Assembly: GCA_933207985.1 (NCBI GenBank)
Contig: OW240914.1
Coordinates: 208,277,777-208,341,776 of the forward strand
Reading direction: 5' to 3'
Source: Pelobates cultripes
Lineage: Eukaryota; Chordata; Amphibia; Anura; Pelobatidae
Length of the DNA: 64,000 bases
Shown: piece after piece, positions 10,693 to 22,380 of the stretch
How positions within the stretch are numbered: position 1 is the first letter of the stretch
Layout: each line of letters begins with the position of its first letter
Notes under the pieces: model-generated
The model's database searches: none
Seen by the model: only the letters and a program-made list of their open reading frames with translations
Told to the model about the DNA's origin: nothing
Translations under genes and position numbers: made by a program

Positions 10693-11599
10693 TTGGTTGG
10701 AATTGGTTCACATCTGTTCATTTATTACTGTTATTTGTTTTGTTTGTTTGTATGTTTTGTAATGCAGCACTGCTCTGAAATGCTGGATAAATAATAGCAT
10801 TGATATTCAAATTCTTCTCTTCCCATTTTCTTGTCTGTTTAGATGCATTAAGCAAATGTATGTGCCAGTGAATGATAAATCAAATACATTTGGATGATTA
10901 CTGACATCCTTTACAATGGCATTCATATTGTAAATTGGATTTTATGTTTCAACATGATTCTTCATTGCATTTATTTTATATTTAACTGATGTCTTCTTGA
11001 TATGTCTTTCCATGGTTATAGTAGTACTGTGGTTAATTATCTGCTGCTAAGATATATTTTCTCAACATAAACTAATTTCAACTTGAATCAGAATTTATCA
11101 TAATTTATATTTGATCATTACTTTTTTATTTCCCAAGATATAAATATGCACAAACAAAGAACACAAGATAATCTCACTACATCCTTGTGTTATTGAATAC
11201 ACAAATTTGTTTTTTTAAGAAAGCTCTATTATATTACCATATTATAACACTATAAAATCAACACAGGATAACATTATTATTTATTGCAATAAATGTTTAT
11301 TACTCATTAAAAAGTGAGTAGTTTAAATTTGACAACAGACTTGAAAGTAATTGAATAGCTGGGGGAAAAAACTTCAGCTGTATATATAACAATTTTTATT
11401 ACAGTATATTGCCAGTTTAGGGTATATATCTATTAGTTGTAGAAATTAAAGAACATCTTGTGCCACATATCATATGCTGAACATCAAATCAATATCTGAA
11501 TCATCAAAAATTGGGGCCGAATTATCAAACTGTATTTTTGAGTTCCAATTTAAATGCAGAAATAAAAATGTTTTACAAGAAAATGTAAATATAAAAAAA
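10693..11599. other. intron-like AT-rich sequence
   Basis: No gene or repeat recognised. It is the host sequence before the plus-strand LINE. Confidence 0.4.
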
Positions 11600-11648
11600 C
11601 TAGAGTGCTAGGAAGACATGGTTCAGTGCACCAAGGAAATCAAGAGAA

Positions 11649-12689
11649 ATGGGGAAGTCAAACAGGGCCCCACCGACAGGGAAGACCCCAGAGCCCAAAA
11701 AGGGACAGCTCACCTCGTCCCTCCGCCAGTTCCTGGTGACCCCCGCGGACCTCGTGACCCAGCCGCATGGCGCCGACAGCTTAATGGCGTCGGAAGATTC
11801 CGCGCCCTCATCGCCGGCATCCGACCTGCAAACAGGAGGGTCGGAAAGACCCCCGTGGTTGGACCTCCTGAGGGCCCTGTCCACCAAGGGAGACCTCCGT
11901 TTGGCCACCTCAGAACCGGGAGCCACAATAAGGCAGGACATCCAGGCACTGAGGGCTGACCTGCAGGGCCTGACAGACCGGGTGAGCCATGTGGAGGCAG
12001 CCTGTGACAATCTGAGAGAGACCCAGAATACACTAGCTTAGGCTGCAGAAACCTCCTCAGAACAGGTACGTGGCATGGCCCTGCATATTGAGGACTTGGA
12101 TAACAGGGGGCGCCACAATAACTTAAGGCTGCGCGGCCTCCCTGAAACTGAGTACTCCCCCCAACAGCTACAGGAAAGCCTCCTGGAAATATTCAATGGG
12201 ATCCTAGGCCGTGATCACTAGGCACCTATAGACTTTGTAAGAGCTCATAGAGCCCTCCGTCCTAAGGGCACGCCAGATAGCGCACCCAGGGATGTCATTT
12301 GCTGCCTGGCGAATTTTGCCCTAAAGGAGACTATCCTTAAACAAGCACAAGGCCAGCAAACGCTCACCTACCGGAACCAAGACCTGCAACTCTTTCCAGA
12401 TTTATTGCCGGCTACCCTGACCTACCGACGCACCCTGAAACCACTCACGAGGGTACTGGTGGCTCAACAGATCCGGTACAGATGGCAGATGTCCACGGGA
12501 CTGCTCGTCCACACGCCGAGAGGTCCATTCCTGGTCTGCACACACATCGACTACATAGCCCTGGGCACCGAGCTCCAACTGCCCGCTATCAACATGAGAT
12601 GGCCTGACCCATTGGACATATATACCACCGCAAGACCCGAGACCGGCGCTGCCGCAACGCACTCGATGGGGACGCCAGGAGGCCACTAG
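11649..12689 (+). pseudogene. LINE ORF1 (L1 ORF1p-like), two in-frame stops
   Basis: ORF1 proteins of L1-type LINEs are RNA-binding chaperones that coat the element RNA. Here a basic N-terminus (MGKSNRAPPTGK) is followed by a heptad-like coiled coil (IRQDIQALRADLQGLTDRV, near residues 98-116) and then IEDLDNRGRHNNLRLRGLPE, the signature of the transposase_22 RRM-like domain. DFVRAHRALRPK and VICCLANFALKETILKQA follow and belong to the same family. One frame runs through the whole gene, interrupted by TAG at 12039 and TAG at 12219; it ends with TAG at 12687. About 346 codons, a normal length. The start at 11649 is the first ATG in this frame before the basic region. Confidence 0.9.
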
Positions 12690-14433
12690 GCCTACAGGTA
12701 CCGCCCGCTAGAGGGCATGACTTTCCCCCCTCTTCCCCCACACTAGCCAGCACCGGCCTGGCCCTCTCTGGGGCACACACAGTCCCGCTACAGGACTTGG
12801 ACACTGTCTCAAGGTACAAACTTGGCCAACCTATTGATTGGACACCCATATTGGCACTCTGCCCCTCCACCCTTCAGAACAGCACCCCTTGCCGGGCCGT
12901 GCGAACGGTTGCCGAGCCATACTCCACCTACAGCCATGCCGCTCAGAAGCTTCACCATGGACATGGGGCCCCGTCCACCCCGATGGGGTTGGGTGGGTTG
13001 GGGGATGGGGCCCAAGGGACTGTGGTACCTAGTAGCAGCTGCAAGTGTTGGCACCCTACTGCGCTGTGTCTCGTGGGTCACACGCGTGTGCACATGCTGA
13101 AATGGCCCACTGCATTGTACTTAACCAGCATATGTGCCAGCGCATGCTAAAATTATCTACGGCATGGTATATCACGCGCATATCCGCACGCACAGATTGC
13201 AACCACCCTTTACGCTACAAACCACTGCATATGCGCCCGCACATACTGACACTGCCCACTGCAGGGCATATAACATGGCATAGACGCCCACACATGCTTA
13301 AATTGCCTACTGCATTGCATTGACCGCTATATACGTGCCTGCGCATGCTCACATTGCCCCTTGGTCGGTATGTAGCCGTGCATACTCGCCCGCGCATGCT
13401 CAAATAGTCCATCACATTTTATATAACATGGTATGTCTTTCTTAGGAGCTATTATCTGGTCCCTTTATTTGTAGGATTCCTTCTGGACTTGCTCCCTTAT
13501 TCTCCTTACTTGCTTTATCTCTGTTTAATATGGGGTATATGCCTGTTTATGCTAGAATTGCCTCCTACACATGCTAAACTTGTCTACTATTTATATCACG
13601 GGTTATACACTTGCGCAAGTTCAAAATGTCTATTGGTTCGTATGCAACACTGGAGAGGTGCCAGAATAGGCTACACCGGGGTACAGCTTTGTATATAACA
13701 TTGCATAAGCACCCGCACACACAGAACAGAGATGGGCTGACCCCAGAGCAACACCACCCACCACCACACAGATGGGGGAACCCAATGGGGGGGTCCATTA
13801 ATTGGGATGTCCTCGGGGAGAGAGGAACGGCACCACGGGGCCACACTGGTGCACGTGGGGGAAGGGGCTGGGGGGAGGCTGGGTGGGGGTGGGGTCTCTC
13901 AGTATCCTAGACATATGAGCTGTAGTAGGGGGGTTAAGCCCTGGGTCGGCTCGTAGACCTTCCCCTCAGACTAGACAATGTCGGGACCCAGGGGTGAGTT
14001 CCCGCAGACACACAAAGGTATCACCAAGAGGTCACAGTTCTGGCTGGAACCCGACCATACCCTGGGAGACTCGCTCCGGAGACGCGACAAAAGTATATCA
14101 CAGGTTCGAGTTACAACTGTTAGTGTTTGTTGTGATCCACAGCCGCCTCTGTTGGCTGGTTGACAAGGCGCCTTCCACTCCCCGTGAGGTCGGTGTCTTC
14201 TGTATAGGGGGGGGTCGTCTCCCAGTCTCCAGGCCGGGGGATTTCTACCCCCTGACGCCGGTGCCTCTGCCCCATTACAGGGGCGGTCCCCGCCGCGCCC
14301 CGCTGCGCCCCCCTGCACGTGGATACCCACTACCCAGCTCCGCCCTGCCTGCCCCGGACCGGGCTCTTCCTACTTGGGCCCTCACCCGCCCCCACAGACT
14401 GGGGCGACTCAGACACTTGGGGGACTTGACAAT
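12690..14433 (+). other. long inter-ORF spacer of the LINE
   Basis: A 1.74-kb GC-rich stretch between ORF1 and ORF2, far longer than the short spacers usual in L1. Open frames in it, such as 12797-13150 and 13994-14488, show no family motif. It contains the tandem array at 13060-13420. Confidence 0.6.
13060..13420. repeat. degenerate ~55-bp tandem array in the LINE spacer
   Basis: Repeated blocks with CGCACATGCT, AAATTGCC(C/T)ACTGCA and ATATAACATGGTAT-like parts occur about six times with changes. A related ATGCTAAA block recurs near 13550-13580. Confidence 0.65.
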
Positions 14434-14516
14434 ATGGCTACACTTGCACCCAAATACGCACCAGCCCCACTCAACTTCCTATCTCTAAACACAAAGGGCT
14501 TAAACTCCCCCCAAAA

Positions 14517-14521
14517 AAGGT
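14517..14521. repeat. 5-bp target duplication of the LTR element, left copy
   Basis: AAGGT here and at 18357-18361. Taking out the element plus one copy restores the ORF2 reading frame. Confidence 0.85.
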
Positions 14522-15514
14522 CGGGGCGAAACCGGCCTCACCACGTGTCCTTGGAGGGGACTGCTTGCCCGCCTCTTGCCTTTGGACTATGGACCAAACT
14601 TTATGTGAATGTGTTAACCCAGATAGCTATGCCATGGAGCCCATTCGTGTAGTTAAAGACTTCGGCTCCATGGCAATTGAACTGTGTGAATAGGATCTGA
14701 GCGCTATTCGGTAGTTTTGTGCGCTCAGATCCCAGCTATCTGGGGATATGTGAAATGTCTGTGTGTTATGTGTAAAAGGTGACTTTATGTATTTTAAAGT
14801 GTTTTATGTCTTTTTGCAACCATGTGCTCAATGGAGTCTGCCTCTATCCCTGGATAATTGGATTACTTTCCCCCATTGTCTCCAGGATAGAGGGCTCTGT
14901 AAAACCTGTTTGAGCCAGATAGCCATGTGCCAGCCAGGGCCCAAAAGATACTTTTACTAACTTTTGAACCCCTGGTCGGATTCATGCCATTTTTTAATAT
15001 GTTGTTCCCCTGAATGGATTGATTGTGAATATGTAATTTTATGTGAATGTGATGTATGGTTTTAAAGTTATGAAAGTTGGGTAGAAAGTATGTTTTAACT
15101 GTATGTGTAATTGAGTTTCCTCTCAGGATAAGGGGAGGGAATATGTGGGATGTAACTGATATGTGATTGGTTGTTTTATACCTCCCTGTGGGCGGTCCTG
15201 TATGTGAAAGGCTGTAATAAAAACCAGGCTGGGTGTGCCAGCACAAGAGTTCCTGCTTAACCCTCAAAGTGAAGTGTCGTCTCATTATTGGGGGAAGGAT
15301 TTATTGTATGCTGTTCCAGTTTGACTGCTAGGAGAGTAAACCTATTCGTATGGTTCCTATTCAACTGTCTACAGCATTCATATGCTTGGGAGAATTTATT
15401 TGTTTCTCCGGTTCGGTGATTGTGGTGTCTGCCAGAGTGCTTGGAGTCCTCAGGAAGCGCTAGGAGCATCCTTCAATGGAGGTACCCAGTCGGGGTGCCA
15501 GGCGATCCGTTACA
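14522..15514 (+). repeat. 5' LTR
   Basis: Starts CGGGGCGAAACCGG where the 3' LTR has TGTGGCGAAACCGG, and ends GATCCGTTACA. A GTAATAAAAACC box at 15214-15225 could be either a TATA-like element or a poly(A) signal; the conserved CTCAAAGTGAAGTGTCGTCTC block follows it, where the R region would start. Confidence 0.92.
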
Positions 15515-15515
15515 T

Positions 15516-15533
15516 TGGTGACAAGCGGTGGGA
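15516..15533 (+). other. primer-binding site, tRNA-Leu type (tentative)
   Basis: TGGTGACAAGCGGTGGGA begins one base after the LTR. Its complement ends in CCA and resembles the 3' end of a leucine tRNA (TCCCACCGCT...CCA), with a small mismatch in the middle. The tRNA identity is inferred from memory of tRNA-Leu sequences. Confidence 0.6.
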
Positions 15534-15644
15534 TGGCGTCCTAGTGCGAGGTAAAGCAGCTCAGAGACACAGTTCGTGGATTTACAAATTGAAGGTGACG
15601 CTAGTGTTCATACAGCGTCCCTGTCTACATAAAGATTTGGGAAA

Positions 15645-17200
15645 ATGGGGTTCGTGGACCCCTGGGCAACACACACACCTGAGGAAGAGAGTGAATTAGA
15701 CTGGAGAGATATCGCTCGGAAAGAATTATGGTACGATGCCCTGGAGGAAGTCCAGTATCAATGGCAGCAGCGCCTTCCTGGTGTCGCATACCAGTTGGAG
15801 GAACAAATGGCCTGACGGATGCCGCTTCTGGGAGACCAACCCGGAGGGCAGCAGGTCAGACAACTTGAGTACCTCGTGGAACGGGACCTGAGCCTTGACG
15901 CCTCATACCGGGCACTGTGGTGGTGCACTGTCCAGCCAGAGACGTGGAGGGCAGAGGGCATCCAGCCGGAGGGGGAGAACTACACTAGCCCTGGCCTGTT
16001 GTGGAAGGCCTTAACAGAAGACGTCGACTTTGGCAGTCCAGCAGAGTCACGGTACTGGACTATCTTTCATTACCGAAGTGAGATGTTACAGGGCCCGAGA
16101 TCTATTGGACTGGGAGAAGACATCCGCCGTTTCGCTGCCATGTAACAAGAGCTAGAGATGGACTATGTGGAACTACTGAACTCATGTCAGCCGCAGAGCA
16201 TGGACGCAGAACAGGAAAACTGGGTGGCGGACCCAGACCTGCCAACCTACAGCTGGGAAAACGCAGTCGAGGTCCCCACTGCTTCACTACCAGTTGCAGA
16301 AGTAGAGGACCTTATAGACTGGTCCTGGGAAGACCCACCGATGGCAGGTAGAGATGGGACGGCTGTCTCTCTACGGTCCTACAGGGATGCTGGGCAGTCG
16401 GCCCAGATCCCCAGCGGCAGGGTGAAGTGCAGGGAGTGGAGAACCTCGTCTCCCCTCCCCAGCGGCAGTGTGTACCCCAGGAAGCAGAAGGTGTTGTCCT
16501 TCCTCCCCAGCGGCAGGGTGAGTCCCAGGGAGCCAAAGGTGTCGTCCTTCCTCCCCAGCGGCAGTGTGTGTCCCAGGGAGCAGAAGGTGCCGTCCTCCCT
16601 CCCCAGCGGCAGTGTGTATCCCAGGGAGCAGAAGGTGCCGTCCTTCCTCCCCAGCGGCAGTGTGTACCCCAGAGAGCTGAAGGTGCCGTCCTTCCTCCCC
16701 AGCGGCAGTGTGTACCCCAGGGAGCTGACGGTGCTGTCCTTCCTCCCCAGCAGCAGTGTGTACCCCAGGAAGCAGAGACCATCTGTCTCGCACCCCAGCC
16801 GCAGGACAAAATATTGAAAGGGGAGACAGTTGGTCCCCCTCTCCACCAGCAAAGAGAGTGTCAGGGAGAGGAGCAGGTTACCCCCTCTCCCCAGCGGCAG
16901 TCTACAGTTCAGAGAGAGGAGCTTGTTACACCCTCTAACCCACCACGGGGAGATGTTAAGCCCCACAACTATGCAGATGGGACCGTAGTCTCTGCACTTG
17001 CAGCACCAGGGGTAGGGATGGTCGGTCCAGCCACAGAGCAGTGTATCCAGAGGGGAGACAGTCGGTCTCCCCCTCCCACAACCAGGCTCCAACCAGGCTA
17101 CTTCAGTGGTAGCGCTGGCACCCGGGCAGAGTACCGCTGGTCTCTGCCCACTCAGCAACCCACCAAGACAGTCTACCAGCCCCCCGCACAGCCGTGGTGA
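15645..17200 (+). pseudogene. gag-like polyprotein frame, broken
   Basis: The first ATG after the primer-binding site (15645) opens a frame rich in Trp, Glu and Gln (LDWRDIARKELWYDALEE). It is cut by TGA at 15813 and TAA at 16143, both one-base changes from sense codons; the TGA looks like CGA decay at a CpG. The same frame continues past 16158 (MDYVELLNSCQPQSM) to about 16370, where a frameshift moves reading to the frame that ends at TGA 17198. That last part is a 16-residue repeat (LPPQRQCVPQ type) and a Pro/Gln/Gly-rich tail. I see no zinc knuckle (CCHC) and no known capsid motif, so 'gag' is inferred from position between PBS and PPT. About 518 codons in all. Confidence 0.65.
16408..16790 (+). 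repeat. 48-bp minisatellite inside the gag-like frame
   Basis: About eight units of the CTCCCCAGCGGCAGTGTGTA and CCCCAGGGAGCAGAAGGTG type, period 48 bp (16 codons). Because 48 is divisible by three and the unit has no stop in several registers, long open frames appear on both strands here, including a 336-codon frame on the minus strand (16379-17389). Confidence 0.93.
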
Positions 17201-17350
17201 GGCACCTGGACATGGACAAGTTGCTATTTTATCCAGGTGTAGTAACCAGTTATTGTGGGTGGGCTGTATTACTGTTTGTGCTTCGTGGGTGGATTGCTGG
17301 ACTAACCAGGGCACTGACCGGCAGGAGGTCAGATACCCTGTTAGTCTGGA

Positions 17351-17366
17351 TGGTAAAGGAGAGAAA
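17351..17366 (+). other. polypurine tract
   Basis: TGGTAAAGGAGAGAAA lies directly before the 3' LTR and would prime plus-strand DNA synthesis. Confidence 0.8.
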
Positions 17367-18356
17367 TGTGGCGAAACCGGCCTCGCCACTTGTCCTTGGA
17401 GGGGGCTGCTTGCCCGTCTCTTGCCTTTGGACTATGGACCAGACTTTATGTGAATGTGTTAACCCAGATAGCTATGCCATGGAGCCCATTCGTGTAGTTA
17501 AAGACTTCGGCTCCATGGCAATTGAACTGTGTGAATAGGATCTGAGCGCTATTCGGTAGTTTTGTGCGCTCAGATCCCAGCTATCTGAGGATATGTGAAA
17601 TGTCTGTGTGTTATGTGTAAAAGGTGACTTTATGTATTTTAAAGTGTTTTATGTCTTTTTGCAACCATGTGCTCAATGGAGTCTGCCTCTATCCCTGGAT
17701 AATTGGATTACTTTCCCCCATTGTCTCCAGGATAGAGGGCTCTGTAAAACCTGTTTGAGCCAGATAGCCATGTGCCAGCCAGGGCCCAAAAGACTTTTAC
17801 TAACTTTTGAACCCCTGGTCGGATTCATGCCATTTTTTAATATGTTGTTCCCTTGAATGGATTGATTGTGAATATGTAATTTTATGTGAATGTAATGTAT
17901 GGTTTTAAAGTTATGAAAGTTGGGTAGAAAGTATGTTTTAACTGTATGTGTAATTGAGTTTCCTCTCAGGATAAGGGGAGGGAATATGTGGGATGTAACT
18001 GATATGTGATTGGTTGTTTTATACCTCCCTGTGGGCGGTCCTGTATGTGAAAGACTGTAATAAAAACCAGGCTGGGTGTGCCAGCACAAGAGTTCCTGCT
18101 TAACCCTCAAAGTGAAGTGTCGTCTCATTATTGGGGGAAGGATTTATTGTATGCTGTTCCAGTTTGACTGCTAGGAGAGTAAACCTATTCGTATGGTTCC
18201 TATTCAACTGTCTACAGCATTCATATGCTTGGATAATTTATTTGTTTCTCCGGTTCGGTGATTGTGGTGTCTGCCAGAGTGCTTGGAGTCCTCAGGAAGC
18301 GCTAGGAGCATCCTTCAATGGAGGTACCCAGTCGGGGTGCCAGGCGATCCGTTACA
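17367..18356 (+). repeat. 3' LTR
   Basis: TGTGGCGAAACCGG at the start and CCGTTACA at the end, with the canonical TG...CA. Differences from the 5' LTR include loss of ATA near 17792 and a changed CTTGGATAA near 18230. Confidence 0.93.
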
Positions 18357-18361
18357 AAGGT
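18357..18361. repeat. 5-bp target duplication, right copy
   Basis: AAGGT, same as 14517-14521; LINE ORF2 resumes here in frame. Confidence 0.85.
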
Positions 18362-21300
18362 CACACGCACTCAGGCTCTGCCAGAAAACTAGAGCCCATG
18401 TGGTCTATCTCCAAGAAACCCACTTTAAAACTGACCCTGCTCCGAAACTCAGTAACCACATATACACCCAAGGCTTCTACAGCAATAACCAGGACGGGAA
18501 ATCTAAGGGGACAGCAATACTCCTACACAAATCCATACCCTTCGTAGCTGACTCGACCATGATGGATAATTCGGGCAGATATGTATTTGTTAGGGGTAAA
18601 ATCCGGGACGAAACCCATACCTTTGCCAACATCTATGCCCCAAACACATGACAGGATAAATTCCTTCGGGACACACTCCAGGCCCTGCACGACTTCACGA
18701 CAGGCTGTCTGGTCCTGGGAGGGGACTTCAACATCGCCTTACATCCAGCGATGGATGCTTCCAGGGGCCACTCATCGACACCCCCCCCACACACAGCTCA
18801 AAATTCGTAAACTTCTCCACCAGTACAGGCTTACGGATTGTTGGATGGCAACACACCCGATGGCTAGGGACTACACCTTCTATTTGACCCCGAATGACTG
18901 TTACACACGCATCGACTACTTCTTCCTTCCATATTACCACCTACCCAGATTGCGTGACTCAGCCATAGGGGGGACAATGTGGTCCGACCACGCACCACTC
19001 ACGGTTCAACTCACATCGCCACTATGCAAACCCAAAACTACGTCATGGAGGCTCCACGAAAGCCTTCTCTCCAACCCGCAGGTGGCCCGAGACGTACAAC
19101 AAGCCCTGACGAATTACTTAGCTGAGAACTTACTGCAGGACACATCCCCCCTCTTGACATGGGAGGCCCACAAGTGTGTGATTAGAGGGATTCTTATCTC
19201 ACACTCCTCTGCCCTGAAAAGGGCACGAGAACATATGATCCGAGAACTAACTGCCAAGATAGGGACCCTAACACAGGCCCACAAACACTAGACGACACAC
19301 TTCTCGGGGAACTCACAGCAGCCCGTGAAGAACTAGCACGGGTCCTGCGGCAATCGTACACTAGGGCCCTCCAGCGCACTAAATCCTTTTTCTACACAGA
19401 AGGAGACAGGTGCGGCAGGTTGCTGGCCAGAATGATCAATAAAAAATGCTCCATGACATACATCGCACGCATGCGCGACGTCGCAGGCCAACTACACCAC
19501 ATGCCAGACCAAATCGCTGCAGCTATAACTCGCTTCTACACAGACTTTTACGCGATCCCCTCCCACGCCCCTCGAGCAGACCCGAGCTTGGGAGCGACCC
19601 GCATGAACGCATACCTCACTAAATACACCAAAACCAAACTCTCCCCAGATGCAGCGGAGGCCCTGGAGGCACCCCTGATGGAGGGGGAACTGGCCCTGGC
19701 CATCAAAAACTCAAAGACAGGCAAAAGCCCGGGCCCAGACGGCCTCCCCCTCAAATACTACAAAACCTTCCTGACCACACTGTCCCCCCGATATGTCTCG
19801 GCTTTCAACTCCATAACAGAGGGACATACCATCCCCCAGCAAACACTGGCGGCCAACATTGTCCTGCTGCCGAAGGAGGGGAGAGATACCGAACGGTGTA
19901 CGGGCTATCGACCTATATTGCTACTTAACTGCGACCTACGCCTGTTTGCTAAAATACTAGCTACAAGGTTGAACCCACACATACCTGACTTAATCTCTCC
20001 TGACCAAGTGGGCTTCATCCCCCACAGAGAAGCTAGAGATAATACGGTCCGGGCCCTCTCCCTGATCCACCACGCGCAGCGAACCTCGGAGAGCCTTCTC
20101 CTCCTCTCTACGGATGCGGAGAAGGCCTTCGATAGGGTAGCATGGGACTATCTATTCTCGGTACTGGAACATGTCGGCCTGGGGACCCATATGCGCCAGT
20201 GGATAGAATCTCTTTACTCATCCCCCACGGCCAGGGTGTGCATAAACGGGGTTTATACGGATGCATTCCCGATCAGGAATGGAACCAGGCAGGGCTGCCC
20301 CCTGTCGCCGCTTTTATTTATCGTGGCCCTGGAGCCCTTCCTACAAGTGGTAAGGCATAACCCAGATATCTCGGTGGTGACAGTGGAGACAGTCCACCAC
20401 AAAATCGCAGCATATGCGGACGATATGCTATTCTTCATCACTAACCCAGAAATCTTCCTCCCAAACCTCATGGCAGAGTTTAAGACATACTGCCAAATCG
20501 CCAACCTCAAGATCAATTATGCTAAATCCTCTATCCTCAATATTGGCACCCCCCAGAGGAGGGCAGACCAAATCCGACGGAACTTCCCCTTCCAATGGCG
20601 GGACACGCTATTAAATACCTGGGGGTGAGGCTCACGGCCGACCTATCCAAACTATACCATATGAACTTCACCCCACTGCTGGGAACCATACGGAAGAATC
20701 TGACAGAATGGGCCACACCTCACTTTTCCTGGCTTGTCAGGGTTGCCATTGCCAAAATGAACATTCTCCCACGGGTCCTCTACCTATTCCAGACACTACC
20801 AATCCCACTCCCTACCACCTTCTTCGCAGCACTCCGCACCCTCCTCATTAAATTTATCTGGAAGGGCACTAAACCCAGACTCAACTACACACAACTCACA
20901 CTCACCAAAACAGCAGGAGGCCTGGCCGTTCCTGACCTCAAACTGTACTACCAAGCATGCCACATGCAACGGGCCCTGGAATGGGCAAAAGAGGAGATTA
21001 GCAAACCCTGGAAGGCCATCGAAACCCACCACGCAGGCATGCCCCGTTCAGCCCTTCTGTGGCTGGACCCCTCGATGGGTCGGCGGTTAGTCTACCAACA
21101 ACCCTTCATCACCGCCACCTTAACCATATGGCACACACAAGCGAGGAAACTACGCCTCTCCTCCTTCCCATCCCCACTACTACCTCTGGTGTACAACCCG
21201 GACTTTGAAAGACCAGGAAACCTCCGCTGCGTCCTCCCACAAAACATACCCAGACTCCGAGACATGACTGCCAATGGGATAATCTTGCCCCTACAGACGC

Positions 21301-22380
21301 TCACGGGCACACCCACCCACCCCTTCATGACGACATTTAGGTACACCCAAATTAAGAACTACATCACCGCCATACCACAACACCCCGACGTCTATAGGGA
21401 CCTCACGCAATTCGAACAGTTGTGCCAGGACCCGGAGCCCATACCCCATAGCATTTCCCACCTTTACTCTATGCTACAATGACAACAGGGACAACCCCCA
21501 CCCCCCTTCATGTCCAAAAGGGAGACCGCCATAGGAGAAACACTTACCGAGACCCAGTGGCACAAGATCTGCGACCTAGTGCACCACTGCGCATTTGCTA
21601 GCAAAACGCAGGAAACGGCCTACAAGGTCCTCACGCAATGGTACTTGACACCAGAACGCTTACAGAGAATGCACTTAGACACAGATGGCCTCTGCTGGAG
21701 GTGCAAGAGAGGGGTGGGATTCTTCCTCCCATATGGTGGGAATGCCCACTCATAGTACCGTTCTGGGAGAAAATAGCGGCCATGGTGGCCCTGTTCACGG
21801 ACAATGTTCCACCCTTCCAGCCCGCCCGTACCTCCTGCACCACACGACAACCTCCACACCACGCTACAAACGCTCCCTGACCATCCGCATTCTTAATGTC
21901 GCAAAACACCTAATACCTTTGTACTGGAAAAAAGACACAACCCCAACGCTTTCCCTGTGGTTTACTAGAATGGAGGAGTTACGAGTAACAGAGGAAATCT
22001 GGTACTCAGCCCAAGACCGAATGCAGACATACCTAGACACATGGACACCCTGGCTGGCACGGGTGGGAACGGAGGCATTTCGGACTGTGCATTTGACCAT
22101 GGGGGGAGGAACTGACGACCCACACCTGGCCCAAGACGCAGTACCTCACCCTACCCCACCCACTGTCAGGTCCGGGAGGAGCACGGGCACGGGGGCGTGG
22201 GGGGACGACCCCTCAGGGGTGTGCTGGGGGGTTATGATACCTGTCGGGGTGCGGCCACCTGCAGTGCCCAAAATGGGTACGGGGGGTGGAAGAGCGCCAG
22301 TTCCGCGAGTTACAAATTTTATTAGTTTAGATGGAAACGCAGGATGCCCCTTAGGTTATTCCCATCAACACCATGTATAA

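Larger units (their letters stand above)
14522..18356 (+). mobile_element. complete LTR retrotransposon with gag-like frame but no pol
   Basis: Two direct LTRs (993 and 990 bp) flank an 1852-bp interior. Order: LTR, primer-binding site, gag-like frame, purine tract, LTR. The interior has no protease, reverse transcriptase, RNase H or integrase, so it must have moved with enzymes of another element. About a dozen substitutions and two small indels separate the LTRs, roughly 1.3 percent, which points to a recent insertion. The 5-bp duplication AAGGT on both sides and TG...CA ends (first base changed to C in the left LTR) are as expected for integrase-mediated insertion. It sits in the endonuclease domain of the LINE, same strand. 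Confidence 0.92.
14434..22380 (+). pseudogene. LINE ORF2 (endonuclease and reverse transcriptase), interrupted
   Basis: ORF2p nicks the target and copies the LINE RNA there. The ATG at 14434 gives a start leading to LSLNTKGLNSPQKRS, the beginning of the APE-type endonuclease. The frame stops at the LTR insertion (14521) and resumes in the same register at 18361: VVYLQETHF near 18397, GGDFN near 18719, MWSDHAPL near 18978. The reverse transcriptase shows SPGPDGLP near 19726, YRPILLLNCD near 19906, TDAEKAFDR near 20110, [13 protein letters not shown] near 20281 and YADD near 20412 (catalytic Asp pair). The C-terminus has CWRCKR near 21693 and an IWWECP block near 21735, the zinc-knuckle region. 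Breaks: TGA at 18649, a slip in a C-run near 18781, frame changes near 19285, 20610, 21715 and 21835, and TGA at 21480. Confidence 0.92.

Noticed and set aside
13994..14488. 164-codon frame before LINE ORF2
   Set aside because: GC-rich, Pro/Arg-rich spacer translation that overlaps the ORF2 start in another register; no family similarity seen.
16379..17389. 336-codon open frame on the minus strand
   Set aside because: It runs opposite to the gag-like frame through the 48-bp array, whose unit lacks stops in several registers. No protein family motif is visible.
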